From assembly GCA_016218805.1 (NCBI GenBank), contig JACRCW010000032.1, positions 1 to 64,000 on the forward strand: a stretch of 64,000 nt of DNA, in the 5' to 3' direction. The notes under the pieces are model-generated. The model saw only the letters and a program-made list of their open reading frames with translations, did no database searches and was not told the DNA's origin. The stretch is from Deltaproteobacteria bacterium. GTDB lineage: Bacteria; Myxococcota; JACRCW01. The first letter of the stretch is position 1. Every line of letters begins with the position of its first letter. A program made the position numbers and the translations under genes. Positions 41,334-51,500 of the stretch are shown piece after piece.

Positions 41334-42665
41334 TCACTCCACCAGCGCGCCCAGCGGGTTCCAGTCAAACGTCTCATCCACGACGAGGTTGAGGTCCACG
41401 CCGTGCAGGCGCGCGGGGTCCAGCACGCCCAGCCGGCCGTGGTAGGCCGCGCCATCCCGCCGGCGGCGCGCCATCACCGTGGGCTCCACCGGTTCACCGC
41501 GCAGCAGGCCGTAGATCTCTGACGCGCGGTAGGACCACGTGTAATCCGGTGCACCGTGCGCGCCGGCCGGGAAGCGCAGCGGGTTCCACGCAGCCACATG
41601 CCAGCTGCGCGTCCCTGACGGAAACACAATGTCCACCTGGAAGATGGCGCGCCGATCCCACAGCCGCCGCAGCGGTCCCTTGAGGCGCCAGTCCAGCAGC
41701 TGCGCCAGGGCAGCGGGCACGGTCTCCGCCATCACGCGCTCCACCGCGTCGTCCATGGCGCCTTCCGGGTGCGCGTGGATGTTGGGGTCATGCAGCGCGG
41801 GCGGCGCATGGCGCTCCGGGTCAAACTCCGTGCGGTATTCGTCCATGTCCACCGTGCGCGCGTACGGCGTGGCGTGACGGCGCACGCCGCCGTCAGAGAC
41901 CACCAGCGCTTCACCGGGGTTCACCTGCAGCGTCTTCACGTCCGGCGCCAGCACGGCCAGGTCCTGACAGAACTGGTCACGCGAGGCGGGGAACAGCCGG
42001 TGGTTCACCCAGTCCAACCGGTCCGCGGCGCGCAGGCCGCAACTGCCCGGGATGACGGTGCGCGCGCGGCAGCACACCGCCATCTCCAGCAGGCGCTCGT
42101 AGCGGTCACGCGGGAAGGACACTTCATCCGTCCACATGCCGGCGTATTCCAACAGCGGGCGGTAGGCGCAGAATGCAACGTCCAGGTTGCCATCCAACTG
42201 CTCCAGCACCTCCACGCACGTGCGCTGCGTGACCACGGTGTCCACCTGGTTCCACACGGACGCGCCCGGCGAGGTGAACAGCACGCCCATCTCCGGCCCC
42301 GGCCCCGCAGAACCCGTGGACGTCAGCGACAGGCCGCGCAACTGCACCAGGTCACCCGCGGCGAGCGCGTGCACGTCCTGAAAACCCAGGCGCGTCAACG
42401 CGCGCACCAACTCCGAATCCCGCGGAACGTAGACGGGAATGTCCCGCGGCAGGCGGGACAGCGTGGGCGCGTGAAAGTGGTCCAGGTGCGAATGTGAGAT
42501 CACCAGTGCGTCCGGGCGCGGCAGCGCGTCGGGGAACACCTCGCGCCGCGGGCAGGACACCACCAGGTCGCCCTGGAACGGGTCGCTGAACACGGGGTCC
42601 ATGTAGACCGTGGTGCCGTCGGATTCGACGACGAGGCTGGCGTGGCCGAGCAGCGTGACCTGCAT
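41334..42665 (-). CDS. Metallo-beta-lactamase-fold hydrolase
   Basis: 443 residues from ATG 42665. TLLGHASLVVESDGTTVYMD starts an UlaG/CMAH-like MBL fold. The zinc motif HSHLDHF (H-x-H-x-D-H, residues ~77-82) is intact, and further metal ligands are plausible in the SCGL and HDPN segments. The C-terminal ~190 residues form an additional domain not typical of short UlaG-like enzymes. No signal, so cytoplasmic. Substrate unknown. The Shine-Dalgarno GGAGGG lies inside the 3' arm of a perfect 14-bp hairpin (42673-42707), so translation may be regulated. Confidence 0.88.
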   Translation of the reverse strand: MQVTLLGHASLVVESDGTTVYMDPVFSDPFQGDLVVSCPRREVFPDALPRPDALVISHSHLDHFHAPTLSRLPRDIPVYVPRDSELVRALTRLGFQDVHALAAGDLVQLRGLSLTSTGSAGPGPEMGVLFTSPGASVWNQVDTVVTQRTCVEVLEQLDGNLDVAFCAYRPLLEYAGMWTDEVSFPRDRYERLLEMAVCCRARTVIPGSCGLRAADRLDWVNHRLFPASRDQFCQDLAVLAPDVKTLQVNPGEALVVSDGGVRRHATPYARTVDMDEYRTEFDPERHAPPALHDPNIHAHPEGAMDDAVERVMAETVPAALAQLLDWRLKGPLRRLWDRRAIFQVDIVFPSGTRSWHVAAWNPLRFPAGAHGAPDYTWSYRASEIYGLLRGEPVEPTVMARRRRDGAAYHGRLGVLDPARLHGVDLNLVVDETFDWNPLGALVE

Positions 42666-42672
42666 GGAAGAA

Positions 42673-42707
42673 GCCCTCCGCGGGGGCAGACATCCCCCGC
42701 GGAGGGC
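42673..42707 (-). promoter_or_regulatory. Perfect 14-bp inverted repeat: terminator and Shine-Dalgarno-sequestering leader
   Basis: Arms at 42673-42686 and 42694-42707 with a 7-base loop. On the minus-strand transcript the 3' arm ends in GGAGGGC, then UUCUUCC and the AUG of the MBL-fold gene: the SD sits 8 bases from the start but is fully paired. It also lies 25 bases after the stop of the gene at 42732, so it may act as that gene's terminator. Confidence 0.8.
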
Positions 42708-42731
42708 CGGGCCAGCAAGCGTCCTGCGCGT

Positions 42732-43805
42732 TCAGCGGGCCTGCAGTTGCGCCTCGTCGAGTTCCGCTTCGTTGCCGCGGTCATCCCGCACGCGCACCTT
42801 GGCGCCCTTCTTCTCCAGCACCTTCAGGCGGTCACCCGACTTCACCGTGCGTCCTTCAACGGAAACGGACGCCTTGGGCGTGACGCCGTAGCTCTTGTCG
42901 AGGTCCTTGTTCGCCTTGCCCTTGCCCACCACCAGGTTGGTGGTCATCTGCTGGAATGCGTAGCTGCTCTCCACGTCGGACATGCGCGCCGCGGGGGCCG
43001 CCGCCTGGAACTCCTTCTTGTCCTCCTCGGTGAGGCCTTCCACGCTGGCCACGCCCGCCTTCACGTCGGTGGACGGACCCTGCGTGGCCATCTGCCGGTA
43101 GAAGTGGCTGACCACGTGCACCACTTCGCCGTCCTCCCAGCGGAACCGCACCACCACCGGCGCGCTGCCGTACTTGCGGCGCATCTGCTCGGAAGAGGCC
43201 AGCACCGTCACGCGCTTCTTGTCGAGAATCTCAATGGGATAGCTGCCGCCCTCCAGCCACCACTGCGGCTGGCCGCCCTTGGACAGCAGCATGTTGCTCA
43301 TCAGGTTGTCGTCGTGTTCGCCCACCTGCACCGCGGTGACGTGGTCACCCGTGGAACCGCCGTTGTGACGGATGGTGCGCGGGAACGCCTTCTGCACCAC
43401 GTTCAACAGCGCCCAGTCCGTCGTGTACAGCAGCCCACCCGCGCGCACGAACCGCTCCAGCCGCCGCACGCCCGCGTCCGGCATGTAACCCGGGCAGTCC
43501 ACCATCACGATTTGGTCCGCGTTGAGGTCCGCCTTGGCTACCTGCTCGGGTTCAATCACGGTGTGACGGATGCGCGCCGCCGTGAGCACCTGTTCAATGT
43601 GGTCCATGCTCCCACGCACCACCACGATCTGCCGGCCCTCCACGGCCTTGAGCAGGTTCCAGTCCTCCGGGCGGGTGTTGCGCATGCGGCGTTCCAACAG
43701 GTCCGCTGCTGCCTTTTCCGAGTTCTCGTCAGCACTTGCACCGGCGGGGGCCAACAGGACGAGCGCGGCCAGGGCACGCGGTGCCCAACAAGAGGTGTTC
43801 AGCAT
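42732..43805 (-). CDS. Periplasmic GATase/ThuA-like fold protein with SH3-like C-terminus
   Basis: 357 residues from ATG 43805 (CTGGAG upstream). A Sec signal ends AGASADEN. Residues ~50-250 look like a class I glutamine-amidotransferase-like Rossmann fold (RQIVVVRGSMDHIEQVLTAA, then DQIVMVDCPGYM, and a RFVRAGGLLYTTDWALLNV segment) as in ThuA/DUF4159-type proteins. The last ~70 residues (SYGVTPKASVSVEGRTVKSG, GAKVRVRDDRGNEAEL) are SH3-like. A Cys occurs in DCPGY, but a full Cys-His-Glu triad is not obvious. Function unknown. Confidence 0.8.
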   Translation of the reverse strand: MLNTSCWAPRALAALVLLAPAGASADENSEKAAADLLERRMRNTRPEDWNLLKAVEGRQIVVVRGSMDHIEQVLTAARIRHTVIEPEQVAKADLNADQIVMVDCPGYMPDAGVRRLERFVRAGGLLYTTDWALLNVVQKAFPRTIRHNGGSTGDHVTAVQVGEHDDNLMSNMLLSKGGQPQWWLEGGSYPIEILDKKRVTVLASSEQMRRKYGSAPVVVRFRWEDGEVVHVVSHFYRQMATQGPSTDVKAGVASVEGLTEEDKKEFQAAAPAARMSDVESSYAFQQMTTNLVVGKGKANKDLDKSYGVTPKASVSVEGRTVKSGDRLKVLEKKGAKVRVRDDRGNEAELDEAQLQAR

Positions 43806-43871
43806 GGCGGGTCTCCAGTTCAGGTTGCACCGGTATGAACGCGCCTCCTGCCGGAAAGTTCCTGGCCCGGA

Positions 43872-46094
43872 TCAGCGACGGCGACGCAGCGCCAACACCA
43901 GCACCGCAAGCCACGGCCACCCCGGCCCCGCAGCGGCGCAGTGGAATGGCAGCGGGTCGCGGACCTCGGCCTGCCGGCAGCGCACCGCCAGATTGTACGC
44001 CTGGGACGCGGATGTATTGGGTGTCACGCGCAGCACCAGGTCACCGCCGGGCACGTGGTACGCGCTGGCGGTGGAATGCACCGCGTCCAGCGTTGTTTCG
44101 CCCACGCTGTGGTCACCCAGGAGCCATTGCGGCGTCGCATCGGCGCCGGTGACCTCGGCCATCACGTTGTCTCCGTCCTGCGTGCTGACGACGTAGAAGT
44201 CCACATCTGCCAGCACGTACGCGCCGTCCTGCCCGCAGTTCACACGCGTGGCGGTGGCCGCGTCATTGTTGGGTTCACCGGGGTCCGCCGCGCCGCCGCC
44301 CGACGAACTTCCGCCGCCACTGGCGCCCAGTTGGATGGTGATGGCCGTGCTCTCCGCGCGGTTGCCCGCACCGTCCTGCGCGAACACCTGGATGGGCGCG
44401 CTCCCGGTCCCCGCCGCCACGCGCCACACGTATGCACTGCCCTGCTGCGTGCAACTGGCCGTCACCGACGCGCCCGGACACGGGTAGATGTCACCGCCCG
44501 CACCGAAGTGCAGCTCCACGGCCGTCACACCAACGTCGTCGGTCACGTCCGCCGCAATCTCAATGATGGTGTTCTCCGGAAGGACCTGCCCGTTGGACGG
44601 GCGGGTAAGAATTACCAACGGAGCGCGCGTGTCCGGCGGCGGCGGGTTGGCAACCAGGTCCACCATGACCGACCCGGTCTCCGCGGTATTCCCCGACGAA
44701 TCCACCGCGCGCACGGAGAAGGACCGGGAGCCGTCACCCACGGGCAACGACCAGGTGTAGCGGCTCCCGTTGATGGCACAGGTGACGTCGGAGCGGCTGG
44801 ATGGGCAGAGGAACACGTCGCCGGTGCGTTCCCACAGCAACTCCAGCCGCGCGACGGAGACGTCGTCGGCTGCGGTGGCTTCAATCTCCATCTGCGCGTT
44901 GGCCTGCAGCTGCGCGCCGTTGGCGGGACGCACAATGGAAACGCTGGGCGGCGTGGTGTCCGTTCCACCGCCGCTGCTGCCGTCGGTGAGCGTGATGGTG
45001 CGGGGCGCGGTCACCGTCTCATGGCCCGCGCCGTCACGCGCGCGGAGGCGGAACTGGCGTGAACCCGTCCCCACGCGGAGCTGCCAGGTGTAGCGGCCAC
45101 CGGACACCGTGCACGTGGCGGACTGGCCCTGGTACGGGCACGGGAACGCGGTGCTGTTGTAGTACCAGAGCAGCTCCACGGAGGTGACGCCCACGTCGTC
45201 ACTCGCCTGGCCAATGACGTCTATCACCGAGTTGGCGGGAAGCGCGGCGCCGTCCGCGGGGCTGAGGAAATCCACGGTGGGCGCGCTGAGGTCGCCGCTG
45301 GAGGATCCTCCGGAGCTGGTGGTTCCGTCGGCGGCGCCGAGCTTCTGGTACATGATCTGGACGCTGTTCTGGGAGCTGCGGCCGCAGATGCACTGGCGCG
45401 CGCTGCCTTCGCCGCAGGGGGCGTCATAGTCCTGGAACGACTTGGCGCCGCAGCCGCGCAGGTAGGTCATGGGGTCCTGGCAGTAGAACTCGTGGTCCAA
45501 CGAGAAGCTGTGCGCCACCTCCTGTGCCACGACTTCGCAGATGAGTTGCGGGTTGTTGCCCAGCGTCTCGGCGAAGATGAAGACGACGGCGCGGTCGACG
45601 ACCTCGCAGTAGTAGGGGTCGATCGGCGCCACGCCACCGACGCCGGACGGCAGGGACAGTTGCGAGGGGTTCCCGCCGACGACGGCCTCGACGTGCACGG
45701 TGGACGGGGGCTGGTCGGTGACCTCCACGTTGAAGCGCGCGAACTGCTGTTGCACGCACGCGACCACCTGCTGCCAGCTTGGATCACCCCACGGGTACGC
45801 GTTCACGGAGGCCTGGCCGCTGCTGAGGATGGAGGTGGAGTTGGAGCCGGAGTCGTTGGTGCCGGCGTAGTACGTGCCGCCGTTACGGTTGAGGAAGATG
45901 GGGACGGGCGGACCGCCCGGCGCGAACATGAACGCGGGTGGCCGCGGTGCGTGCGTGAACGGCACGGGCACATAGAGGCTGCGGAGGGGTGGTCCGTCGT
46001 CAGCGCGGGCGGCGTGGGCGGCCGCCAGCAGGATGAGGATCCATGCGCACCTGGGAGGGCGAGGCTCCTGCCGAGCCCTGGGGCCGAAGGTCAT
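43872..46094 (-). CDS. Metalloprotease-like surface protein with three Ig-like repeats, PPC domain and MYXO-CTERM-like tail
   Basis: 740 residues from ATG 46094 (GAGGAG upstream). A Sec signal ends AAARADDG-like. Residues ~90-250 resemble a zincin: VVAQEVAHSFSLDHEFY followed by a DPMTYLRGC Met-turn-like segment. However, the first His of HExxH is Gln (Q191), with E192, H195 and H201 retained. Three Ig-like repeats (~270-560) follow, each with a Cys pair and a D-D-V-x-V-x-x-x-E-L motif, then a PPC domain (DPGEPNNDAATATRVNCG) and a C-terminal Cys, hydrophobic helix and RRRR. Probably surface-anchored; activity is doubtful because of the Gln. Confidence 0.85.
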   Translation of the reverse strand: MTFGPRARQEPRPPRCAWILILLAAAHAARADDGPPLRSLYVPVPFTHAPRPPAFMFAPGGPPVPIFLNRNGGTYYAGTNDSGSNSTSILSSGQASVNAYPWGDPSWQQVVACVQQQFARFNVEVTDQPPSTVHVEAVVGGNPSQLSLPSGVGGVAPIDPYYCEVVDRAVVFIFAETLGNNPQLICEVVAQEVAHSFSLDHEFYCQDPMTYLRGCGAKSFQDYDAPCGEGSARQCICGRSSQNSVQIMYQKLGAADGTTSSGGSSSGDLSAPTVDFLSPADGAALPANSVIDVIGQASDDVGVTSVELLWYYNSTAFPCPYQGQSATCTVSGGRYTWQLRVGTGSRQFRLRARDGAGHETVTAPRTITLTDGSSGGGTDTTPPSVSIVRPANGAQLQANAQMEIEATAADDVSVARLELLWERTGDVFLCPSSRSDVTCAINGSRYTWSLPVGDGSRSFSVRAVDSSGNTAETGSVMVDLVANPPPPDTRAPLVILTRPSNGQVLPENTIIEIAADVTDDVGVTAVELHFGAGGDIYPCPGASVTASCTQQGSAYVWRVAAGTGSAPIQVFAQDGAGNRAESTAITIQLGASGGGSSSGGGAADPGEPNNDAATATRVNCGQDGAYVLADVDFYVVSTQDGDNVMAEVTGADATPQWLLGDHSVGETTLDAVHSTASAYHVPGGDLVLRVTPNTSASQAYNLAVRCRQAEVRDPLPFHCAAAGPGWPWLAVLVLALRRRR

Positions 46095-46178
46095 GTCGCG
46101 TCTCCTCGTGGTTGGCGGAGCGTAGCAAAGCCCGGCGGGTCGGAAAGGGGTTGGGGTAGGACACCCGGCGGAGGACGG

Positions 46179-48554
46179 TCATTGCTCGACGGAAACCGCG
46201 ACGGGGTCGGAGACCTTGCCCAGGCGCGGCAGGGCCGCGCTGATGAGGTGGGTCCCGGGTGCCAATGGCCAACGCGCTTCATGCGGCCAGGCCACCTGGG
46301 CAATGGGCTGCCCGTCCACAATCCACACCACGTCCTCCTCCGACGGTGTGACCTCCGCGACGAGTCGCAGTGCGCTCAGTTCCGCGGGCGTGTCCGGGTC
46401 CATGAGCAGGCGCGTGTGTGCGCGCGGCTCGCGCACGGCAACGGACGGCTCCAACAGTGACGAGGGGCACAGCGGGCTCTCCCGCGTGGGCGCGATCTCC
46501 ATGCGGTGCGCGCGCGCCCACGGTTGGTACTCGGCGGGGAGGTCCACCAGCACGCGGCGCGTCACGTACCGGGGCGGGCACGCGGGGCCGGCGCGCAGGC
46601 CGTTGCGCCGGTCAATGGCGACGTCGCGGTGGAACGGACACGGGTCCACGGGTGCGGTGCCCGGTGCAAACACCTCGGCTTTCTGGTGCGGGCAGTGCGG
46701 CCCGGCGAGGCGCCCGGACAGCGCGCAGATCGTCCGTTGCGTGGCCCCCTCCGACGGGGAGAACGCCGCGAGCACGCTGCGGTGCGGTTCGCGCAGTGGC
46801 ATCAGCAGGTCCATGATGCGGTGCGCGGCTTCGGCCGTGCCCGTGTAACCGGTGACGCGGTTCATGCGGCGCATGTCGTGGTTGCCCACCCACACCGCCA
46901 CCACGAGACGGTCGCTGTACGCCACGGTCCACGCATCCCGGCTGCCTTGCGACGTGCCGGTCTTCACCGCCACCGCGTAGGGGTATTCAAACGGTCCTCC
47001 AAGTGGGAACGTGGGTTGCCGCGCCACGGAGTCCGCGAGGATGTGCGTGACCAGGCGCGCGGGTTCCGGGTCCAGCAGGCGCGTAGGTTCTGCAAACGGT
47101 TCATCCGCAAAGCGGCGCAGCGGACGGGCGGCGCCGTCGTTGGCCAACACGGCGTACAGCCCGACGAGCTCCTCCATGGTGACCGGCAGGTTTCCAAGCG
47201 CGAGGCCCAGACCGTACGCCTCCGGTTCGTAGTCGACTCCCGCCACGCCGCCGCGTTGGAGCCAGCGCAGCGTGCGTTCCACGCCCACCTCTGACAGCGT
47301 GCGCAGCGCAGGAATGTTGCGCGAGTTCCCCAGCGCGGTCCGCAGGAGCATGGGGCCCAGGAAGCCGTGGCCCATGTTCTGCGGCAGGTACGCAACGCCG
47401 CGCTCCGTCTGGAAATCCATGGGCGTGTCCGGCAGCGGCGTGGCGGCGGTCCAGCCCAGTTGTTGTATCGCCAGCGCATAGATGAACGGTTTGAGCGCGC
47501 TGCCGGGTGAGCGCTTCACGCGCGTGAAGTCCCAAGCGCCCTTCGCGTCGTCGTCAAAGTAGTCCTGTGAACCCACGTGCGCGATCACATCTCCGCTGGC
47601 GGGGTCAATCACCAGTGCCGCGGTGTCATTCACTCCCAGGCCGCGCAGCTGGCGCAGGTTGTCCCGCAGGACGGCCACGACCTTCTGCTGCGCCTCGAGA
47701 TCCAGCGTCGTGCGGAGGATGGGGGAGCTGCGCTCAGCCGCGTCCGCAGACAGCGCAAGGACCGCGTGGAGCGCTTCCACGGGGCGGCGCGGCGGCGGAA
47801 CCAGGCCTAGGTCCGCGCGCAGCCCGACGGCGAGCTCGTCAGTAGAGAGGTAGCCGCGCTCATGGAGCAGACGAAGGATCCGCTGAGCGCGCGCGGTGGC
47901 ACGGCGCAGTCCCTGCGGCTGATACGGGCTGTACCGGCCCGGGCTTTGCGGCAAACCGGCAAGGAACGCCGCCTGGATCCAGGACAGGTCCTCAAGCGGC
48001 TTGTCGAAGTACAGGCGGGCCGCGCGCGCGGCGCCATGCACGCGGTTCCCGTACGGCGCGATCACCAGGTATTGCCGCAGGACGCGTTGGTGGCCCTGCG
48101 TGTCGACGAGCAGCAGCGCTTCCAACGCTTCGCGCGCCTTGCGCCAGAAGGACCGGCCGCCCGGCGCCTGCATGCGCGCCACCTGCATGGCAATGGTGGA
48201 TGCGCCCGAGACGATGCGCAGCGAGCTGAGGTTCTGCCACGCGGCGCGCAGCACAGACGGAAGGTGCACGCCCGCGTGCTCGTGGAAGAAGCGGTCCTCC
48301 GTTTGCAGCGTGGCCACCGCGATGCGGTGCGGCAGGTCGTCGCTGACGGGCCAGTAACCCAGCGCGTCGTCGTAACCGGGCACCTCACCCAGGTAGGTCC
48401 CGTGACGGTCAACGAGCAGCCGCGAGGGCGTGTACGCGTGCAGCTCACCGGACAGGCCGGCGAGCAGCGACGCGACGAGCGCCACCGCGGCGAGCCTGAG
48501 GCCCGCGAGCAACGCGCGACGGCGCTGCCTCAGGAAGTCACGGACCCTGCTCAT
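46179..48554 (-). CDS. pbpC: Penicillin-binding protein 1C (peptidoglycan glycosyltransferase/transpeptidase)
   Basis: 791 residues from ATG 48554, which overlaps the end of the A2M gene by 17 bases. One N-terminal transmembrane helix (~18-35). GT51 glycosyltransferase: catalytic Glu in TLQTEDRFFHEH (E86) and QVARMQAPGGRSFWRKAREA. The penicillin-binding domain has SPGSALKPF (Ser about residue 352, S-x-x-K), SRN and KTGTSQG. The C-terminal ~90 residues are the BiPBP_C domain. It polymerises and cross-links peptidoglycan on the periplasmic face. In E. coli the pbpC gene sits next to the alpha-2-macroglobulin yfhM, as here. Confidence 0.96.
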   Translation of the reverse strand: MSRVRDFLRQRRRALLAGLRLAAVALVASLLAGLSGELHAYTPSRLLVDRHGTYLGEVPGYDDALGYWPVSDDLPHRIAVATLQTEDRFFHEHAGVHLPSVLRAAWQNLSSLRIVSGASTIAMQVARMQAPGGRSFWRKAREALEALLLVDTQGHQRVLRQYLVIAPYGNRVHGAARAARLYFDKPLEDLSWIQAAFLAGLPQSPGRYSPYQPQGLRRATARAQRILRLLHERGYLSTDELAVGLRADLGLVPPPRRPVEALHAVLALSADAAERSSPILRTTLDLEAQQKVVAVLRDNLRQLRGLGVNDTAALVIDPASGDVIAHVGSQDYFDDDAKGAWDFTRVKRSPGSALKPFIYALAIQQLGWTAATPLPDTPMDFQTERGVAYLPQNMGHGFLGPMLLRTALGNSRNIPALRTLSEVGVERTLRWLQRGGVAGVDYEPEAYGLGLALGNLPVTMEELVGLYAVLANDGAARPLRRFADEPFAEPTRLLDPEPARLVTHILADSVARQPTFPLGGPFEYPYAVAVKTGTSQGSRDAWTVAYSDRLVVAVWVGNHDMRRMNRVTGYTGTAEAAHRIMDLLMPLREPHRSVLAAFSPSEGATQRTICALSGRLAGPHCPHQKAEVFAPGTAPVDPCPFHRDVAIDRRNGLRAGPACPPRYVTRRVLVDLPAEYQPWARAHRMEIAPTRESPLCPSSLLEPSVAVREPRAHTRLLMDPDTPAELSALRLVAEVTPSEEDVVWIVDGQPIAQVAWPHEARWPLAPGTHLISAALPRLGKVSDPVAVSVEQ

Positions 48555-51500
48555 GCGTGCCCTGCACCACCACGCGCATTCCCGCACCGCGGCCGCGCAC
48601 GTCCTGCTTGTACATCTGCTCCGCCCACGGGGCGGGGTGGACAAACGTGCCTTCCGTCGTCGCGCGGACGCGGAAGTGGAAGCGGTGCGTCCCGCGTCCC
48701 AGCTGCGTGAAGTAGTACCGGTTCTCCTGGTCCAGCCGCTGCACGTAGCTCGGTGTCGTCGTGTCAGACTGCGACGGACGCGCGTCCGAGCTCGCGTTGG
48801 CCAGCGCCGCGTTCATGGGTTCAAACCCCGCGGCAAACGGGACGATCAGTGCGACGTGGTAGCGCGGCTCGTCCGCCACGATGGTCGCGGAGACCTCCAC
48901 AATGTCGCCGACGCGCAGCCGCAGTTCCTGTCCCGGCGTGTCCTCCTTGGTGGCGTCGGACGTGCCGTCCTCGTGGTGCACCGTGAACGCGCGGCTCACG
49001 ATGAAACCCTGCTTGAGCGGTGCGGCCTGATCGCCGCGCGCAGCGGGCAGCCACGCGTACGCCGCGCGCACGCCCACTTCGCCGCCCTTCACGGATCCCG
49101 CAAGCGTCTGGTCCGACGTGAACCGCCGCTGCCCGAGCTTGCGTTTCTCGTCCAGCTCCACCGCCTGTTGTCCGTCCAGCGCCACACTGATGCGCGGAAC
49201 CTGGCTGCGCGCGCGGTCCAGGTACGCGCCCAACGCTGCCAGGCTGCGCCGGTTGTCGTACGTGGATCCCCATCCCAGCGTCGGGCTCGCGTAGGCCACC
49301 ATCGCATCCCGCAGCGTCTCGTGCCGGTTGTCCTGAGGGCTCAAGAGCAGCAGCGCTTCAAACACGCTGGCCACGGCAGACGTCCGGGAGGCCAGCCAGT
49401 ACCCGTCCCAGCCGCTCCGGCGCCACTTGAGTTCCTGCAGGATGGGCTTTCCGCGCTGGAGCTTGATGATGAGCGTGTCCCACAACTCGTTGCGCGCCGC
49501 GTCCGCCTGGGCACGGAACGAGTCCCGCTCCGTCAACACCGCCGCAAGGTCTGCGAGCGCCGTGACATCCATCTCCGACCGGCGGTTGAACAACTCAATG
49601 ACGTAATGCTCATCCAGCGCGCCCACGCGAGCGAGTGCGCGCATGGCCGTGGCCTGCTGGTTCAACTTCCAGCTCGACACAAAGCCCACGAAGTCGCTGC
49701 GGAGCACGCGCTTGAGCCCCTCAATGGCGCGCGCCTGGGATTTCTCGTCGACAAGGACGCCGGCGCGGCGCGACGCGTGGATGAACTCCACCACCTGTGC
49801 GGTCACCTGCACGTCACCGGGACCACCGGGCCAGTAGCTGTACAGGCCTCCGTCCGACTGGTGCGCGGGGAAATCCTCCAGGAAGCGCCGCACGTTGGCG
49901 GCGGAACGCGGCCCTGTGTCAACGTCAAATCCCAGGCGCCGCAGCAGGTCCGCCTGCACCACCTGCGGGTAGAGCCGGCTCATGCGCTGCTCCAGGCAGC
50001 CGTGCGGGTACTCCAGCAGCGAATCCAGACCGGCCGCCATCTCCAGGACGCCGGGGACGGAGGTGAACGTCACCGATTGCACGGCGGTGCCCGGACGCGG
50101 CGCCTCCGGGAACGGTTTCAGCTTCAACGGACCTTCCGCAATGCGCTCCACGTATCCGAAGCGTTCCACCATGCGGTCAGGCAACACCGGGATCTTCACT
50201 TCGAATGCGTCGCCGACGCCGTCGCTCTTGCGCGTGACGCCGACACGCACGGTGAGCTCCGCGGGATCCGTGGCGGACGTGGACTGCGCAGTCAGCGGCC
50301 ACACCACGCTCTCCGCTTTGCTCATGCGCAGGTCAATGGACTGCTTGGGGGACTTGCCATCCACCGGACCCTTCACGCTCATGTCGACGGACGCGGGGCC
50401 CTCGGCGCCTTCCAGCAGGCGCGCCACACCGCCGGCCCAGAACCGATCACCCTGGCGGACAAAACGCGGCAGCTGCGGTTGCACAATGACCGGGAGGCGC
50501 ACGTGCAACGTGGACGTGTGGAAACCAAAACGCTGCAGCCCAGACGCGGCGACCGCGCGCACCTTGAAGTTGGTGAGGTCATCACTGAGCTGCACCGGCA
50601 CCACGAGCCGGCCGTTGGACGGCACGGACAGTGTGGCCTGGTAGTACGGCACCGTCTGGAAGTTCTTGCGGACCATGCGGCCGCGGCTCGCGTTCTCATC
50701 GTCCTCGCCGCCGTCACCGCCGGGTTCCTCCTCCTGCTCCACCAGGCGCCCCACCGTGAGGTTGCGCGTATCACGCACGGAACTGGTGCGGGCGTTGCGC
50801 TCAATGAAGCGTGACAACGGGTCCAGTGGTCCTTCCTTGGCGAGCGAGAGGACCGCTTCGTCGACGAGCCACAGCGTGACTTCACCGCCGAGCGCCTTCT
50901 TCTGGTCATCCGCGAGCGTGATGGTCAGGTCCACTTTCTGCCCGGGGCGCGCGCTGTCCGGGTGGTCCACCTTGACAATGACCTGGTTGCGCACCGGTTC
51001 CACTTCCAGGTCCAGGCTCGCCGCCAGCGTCTCCGGCCGGAAGCGGCTGTCGTCGTTCTTCCCATCGCCAATGCGGCCGCGCAGCAGCACCACGTGCACG
51101 GGCAGGTTGGGCACGTGCTTCTCGCGGACTGCAACGTCCAGCACCGCCTTGCCACCCTGCACATCGCGCCACTGGTAGGTGTTCCCATTCGGCTCCTCAA
51201 TGATGGCGAGTGCGCGGCCGGCCTGGAACGGGCTCTGGACAATGACCTTCGCCGTTTCGCCCGGGCGGTAGCTCTTCTTGTCCGTGGACAACTCAAACAC
51301 GCCTTCGCGGGACTTCTGCCAGCCCACCGGTTGCGGCCCGCCAACAAACAGGTCCGCCTGCAGCACCTGCACCCGGCCCAGGCGGTCACGCGCGTGGAGT
51401 TCCACGACGTACACGCCGGCCTCAGTTACCGGGAACACCGGCACCACGGGCTGCGCGTCGGTGGTGACGGTCTTCTCCGTGATCTTCTGGTCTTCCTGCT

